From Plumapathes pennacea (taxonomy: Eukaryota > Cnidaria > Anthozoa > Antipatharia > Myriopathidae), in assembly GCA_964036295.1 (NCBI GenBank), contig OZ038462.1, forward strand, positions 40,219,680 through 40,283,679: DNA of 64,000 nucleotides, given 5' to 3'. Of this stretch, positions 61,051 through 64,000 are shown piece by piece (within the stretch, counting starts at the first letter, position 1; each line of letters begins with the position of its first letter). The position numbers and the translations under genes were made by a program. Under the pieces are notes generated by a model. It was not told the origin of the DNA. It saw only the letters and a list, made by a program, of their open reading frames with translations, and did not search any database.

Positions 61051-62265
61051 GGCGGTTTACGTCATCGCATATCACGTGATAATATGAACCAATCACCGTG
61101 TGCTGATTCGTAACCCAGACGAAAATATGAAAAGGACACGGGCTTGAATTTAAAGCTCGTCGAGGCCACGCCCCGCGAGCAATTAGTACTTCACTGCAAC
61201 CATCGGAAAAGTCTCAATATCAGAGTTTGTTGTTTATTGCAGCGTAAAGTGCCCAAGGCAGCTTCCACTACAAACGCAGCAGTATATTCATGTGCACCCA
61301 GTTTTCTTTAACACTGCGTAAATTCATGTTGCACTGCCCACCAAGGTCAATTTACTGATTATGTTAATGATGAAGTTAATAACAAAATAACTCATATATA
61401 TATAAATAATATATGTAGGCCTATATGAGGCAGCTGCTGAAATGCCACTGTTAAAAAAAAATAATTAAAATTAAAGTTATTAGCCCCATCAACTCAGGAG
61501 TTATTTGTATACAGGTTTATAATATTTTTTATCTGCTTGACTTGTAATCTGACAAATATTTCTAGCTACGTAATAACTTCCATTATAATACACGTGATTT
61601 GACTTACTTGATTATTCCTTTCTCTTGAGTTCCTGGAGATGTACTTTATATTTTAATAAACTGCGTGCATAAGTTACATTACACTACTTAACTACCTTTG
61701 TATAAAGATTATAATTCAAACCAATATCAAGTCTATTATCTATTCTTTCAATTAACACTGTTATTTAAAGGGAGATCTCCGGAAAGAAAACGGAAAAACA
61801 AGGAAAACAAGTGGAATAACACTACTTCCCAACATGCCGTTTATCGACTGTGAAGCTTAACGTACCTTGTTAAACTTTCTACGAAGATTGCAGGTGTCTA
61901 TTTTGAGTTCCTAAGCAACCCCTTGGGTTCAGTTTAGAATTAAAAGTCAGCATCCCGAGTATTCTAAATAATTATTTGTTTCGTTCCACCCAAGAATATT
62001 CATCCAGTCATAACTTGTATACTTAATTTGCAAATCATGTATTATATAATACAGTGCTCCCTATATGTTGCCAAGTTCTCTGAAAGAATCACTACTATGT
62101 GTCCAAAATCCTTCGAGACGTTTTCTGTCTCCCAATGAGCGTAAAATAAAATACCCAGCACAACAACACGACCAATATTCAGTTATGGGCATAGTAGCTA
62201 AGACTAACTTTAGAAAACAGTATTTTTCACCTTTTTCAGTATTCGGAACTGGCAAACGCCGTTAA
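61051..62265. other. Downstream of GPCR 4, no gene recognised
   Basis: AT-rich. Overlapping short ORFs at 62061-62265 on both strands have no domain. The GPCR 4 3' UTR must lie at the right edge. Confidence 0.45.
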
Positions 62266-63390
62266 TCAGCGTGCATCATTTATCCGATATCTTTTGGTTT
62301 TGCTAAGTGTCCAGCTTTTCGTCTTATTGTTCCCACTTTCTTGCTCCATCGCATACCCTCCGTTACAGATACAAATGCCCTTGAACGCACCCCGGAAATC
62401 TTTGCTCATTGCCCAGAGGATCACGGGGTTGACAATGTGCTTAATGTAGTAAATGGCCAAAAGAGACACATCTGCGAACCAGAATGACAGACTGCCTACA
62501 AACTGTGGCGGTGAAAATTCCTTCATCAGCATGATTACACCTCGGGGGAGGTAACAGATCTGGAACAAAACCATGCAGAGAACAAGCATCTTCACCAAGC
62601 GTTTCTTCTGGGCGGCCCTTAGGCGAAAGTTTTTTCTCTGTAACTCGTTGTCATCGAATGATTGACTTCGCACCTGGATCTCGTCTTTTCTTTGCAAAAC
62701 ATTTATAATCCTGGTGTAGGCCGTACCTTGGATGACCAGTGGAGTGAGTATGAAAAAGACCACCAGGTACATCTCGTAAGAGATACGGTACACCGGTTCG
62801 GTCGGAAACACCGGGTTGCAAGTAGAATAAGCTGGGAACCGCTCGTACTTGAGGTAAACGATTTCTGGAACGGCACATGCCCCGTAGCACCCGACCCAGG
62901 TCAACACGATGGCCAACTTCACCTTGGCTCGTGACAGTCTTGCCTTGAACGGTGCAACAATGGCGCGGTGACGCTCCAAGGCAATAACTGTGTGAGTGAC
63001 AACCGACACACACACGAAAACGTCCTGAAGGGGATACACAGCGAAGCACAGAACCCTCCCGAATGGCCATCCGTAGAAGACTTCGATGATCCTGAGAGGC
63101 GCGGCTATTAGGCATACACACAGGTCTGCCACTGAAATGTTTCCGATCAAGAAGTTGCATGGTGTTCTCATGTCCCGCCAACGGGCCAGAGTGGATACCA
63201 CAAGCGCATTTCCTATCACGCCGCTGGCGATGATGAAGGAGAAGAAAGCCGAGTTGATAATGATCAGTATATTATACATGCTATCCCACTGGGAATCTGG
63301 AAGGGCTGTGGCATTTTGAAACGCAACAGTCGCATTTTCCGGCCTGGCATTGACGCTGCTTATTGGGAGAGTGCTCAAGGTGCTATTCAT
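62266..63390 (-). CDS. Class A orphan GPCR 4
   Basis: Single-exon ORF of 374 residues from ATG 63390. The N terminus has NST, NAT and a second NAT sequon. TM1 has GNALVVS, TM2 NISVADLCVCLIAAPLRII, TM3 starts VLCFAVYPLQD and ends ALERHR. Loop 2 has Cys in YSTCNPVF, TM6 FQICYLPRG and TM7 NPVILWAMSKDF. The tail is short with CICNGG after helix 8 and ends in a basic stretch (KTKRYRINDAR). By eye it is closest to GPCR 3. A strong acceptor (TTTCCTTTCCAG, AG at 63407-63406) lies 15 bases before the ATG, so a spliced untranslated leader is likely. Confidence 0.93.
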   Translation of the reverse strand: MNSTLSTLPISSVNARPENATVAFQNATALPDSQWDSMYNILIIINSAFFSFIIASGVIGNALVVSTLARWRDMRTPCNFLIGNISVADLCVCLIAAPLRIIEVFYGWPFGRVLCFAVYPLQDVFVCVSVVTHTVIALERHRAIVAPFKARLSRAKVKLAIVLTWVGCYGACAVPEIVYLKYERFPAYSTCNPVFPTEPVYRISYEMYLVVFFILTPLVIQGTAYTRIINVLQRKDEIQVRSQSFDDNELQRKNFRLRAAQKKRLVKMLVLCMVLFQICYLPRGVIMLMKEFSPPQFVGSLSFWFADVSLLAIYYIKHIVNPVILWAMSKDFRGAFKGICICNGGYAMEQESGNNKTKSWTLSKTKRYRINDAR

Positions 63391-64000
63391 TGTTTTCTTG
63401 TACTACTGGAAAGGAAATTCGTGCACCTTCGTTCCGCTTGAATATATAGACTGATGTTCTGACAGCTTCGCCCTTTATAAAAGGTTAATGTTTGTACACG
63501 ATCTTTTTAATTAAACGTCTCAGGACTGACAAGTATTCGAAAATTAAAACCAAAAATTATCATCAGTATAAAAGATTATCCGGGGGTATATTTATAAGAA
63601 GTGCAGTGTCTTTAATTGCATCCGTATCACTATGTGTGTTCGAATGAGTTTCCGTTTTGCAATTTTGAATAGAACGGATTCAGAAGCCTTTTTTCAGTAA
63701 ATTGTAATTCTTGGTGTCGGCGATAAAAGTTTCCTGTTTGCCAATTTCGCTTAAAGAAAAGAAAACAATATTATGAGCAATATAGCTGAATCATCTGCCC
63801 GGTCTTTGGATTTAGCTTAGTAATTTAATTAAGTAGATTGAATCGATAATACTTCCTTGGGGAAAATCATTGTAATTTCAGGTTTGTCGTGAAATGACAA
63901 TATTCCTTCCTTGCCCCTGCAAGAATACTAATTGTGACTCCAAGTACTAATTCCACAGAAATAAATAATTGTACAAGCACATTTATTTATAAAGAATGTC
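63391..64000. other. Upstream flank of GPCR 4
   Basis: On the minus strand TTTATAAAGG (about 63482-63473) is a possible TATA box about 85-90 bases from the ATG; the acceptor at 63406 argues for a more distant promoter instead. I recognise nothing else. Confidence 0.4.

Noticed and set aside
62651-63181. 176-codon minus ORF inside GPCR 4, and 32582-33013 inside GPCR 2
   Set aside because: They overlap the receptor frames on the same strand and are Cys/His/Arg-rich shadows without domains.

Overview
The window is eukaryotic nuclear DNA, most likely from an anthozoan cnidarian and probably a stony coral. The basis is AT-rich DNA with GT/AG-spliced genes, secreted proteins built from phase 1-1 domain exons (PLAT, EGF_CA, F5/8C, sushi, HYR, ShKT), a family of near-intronless rhodopsin-type receptors, and many short inverted-repeat elements. 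The taxon is inferred from style and content; no marker gene fixes it.

The first 12.3 kb (minus strand) holds two co-oriented secreted-protein genes. One is a complete astacin metallopeptidase with a C-terminal ShKT domain (1007-5096). The other is a mosaic of signal peptide, PLAT, short Cys linker, three EGF_CA repeats and an F5/8C discoidin domain (5556-12285). A large intron of the second gene holds a decayed hAT-like element with a LINE reverse-transcriptase fragment inside it, plus several fold-back elements. From 12.3 to 15.9 kb there are only repeats and a second hAT remnant.

From 15.9 to 28.1 kb (plus strand) there is a tandem duplication carrying two secreted sushi/HYR genes. Copy A (17020-22544) encodes signal peptide, two sushi, two HYR, a third sushi-like and a terminal module. 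Copy B (24113-27823) lacks three internal domain exons but stays in frame, because every junction is phase 1.

From 28 kb to the end there are four single-exon class A GPCR genes of one family (29015-30058, 32131-33330, 48351-49454, 62266-63390), all on the minus strand. Between the second and third, on the plus strand, is a ten-exon MAPKAP kinase 2/3-type gene (36869-43920). The long stretch 49.5-62.2 kb has no gene I can recognise apart from a weak single-pass membrane ORF; it holds MITE-like elements, a tRNA-derived SINE head, microsatellites and homopolymers.

Functionally, the left half is an extracellular or matrix set (protease, lipid/glycan-binding mosaic, adhesion modules). The right half is a receptor expansion beside a p38-pathway kinase. 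No bacterial features, CRISPR arrays or intact viral genes were seen. Exon boundaries were read by eye from splice signals, codon phase and domain continuity; none has been checked against RNA.
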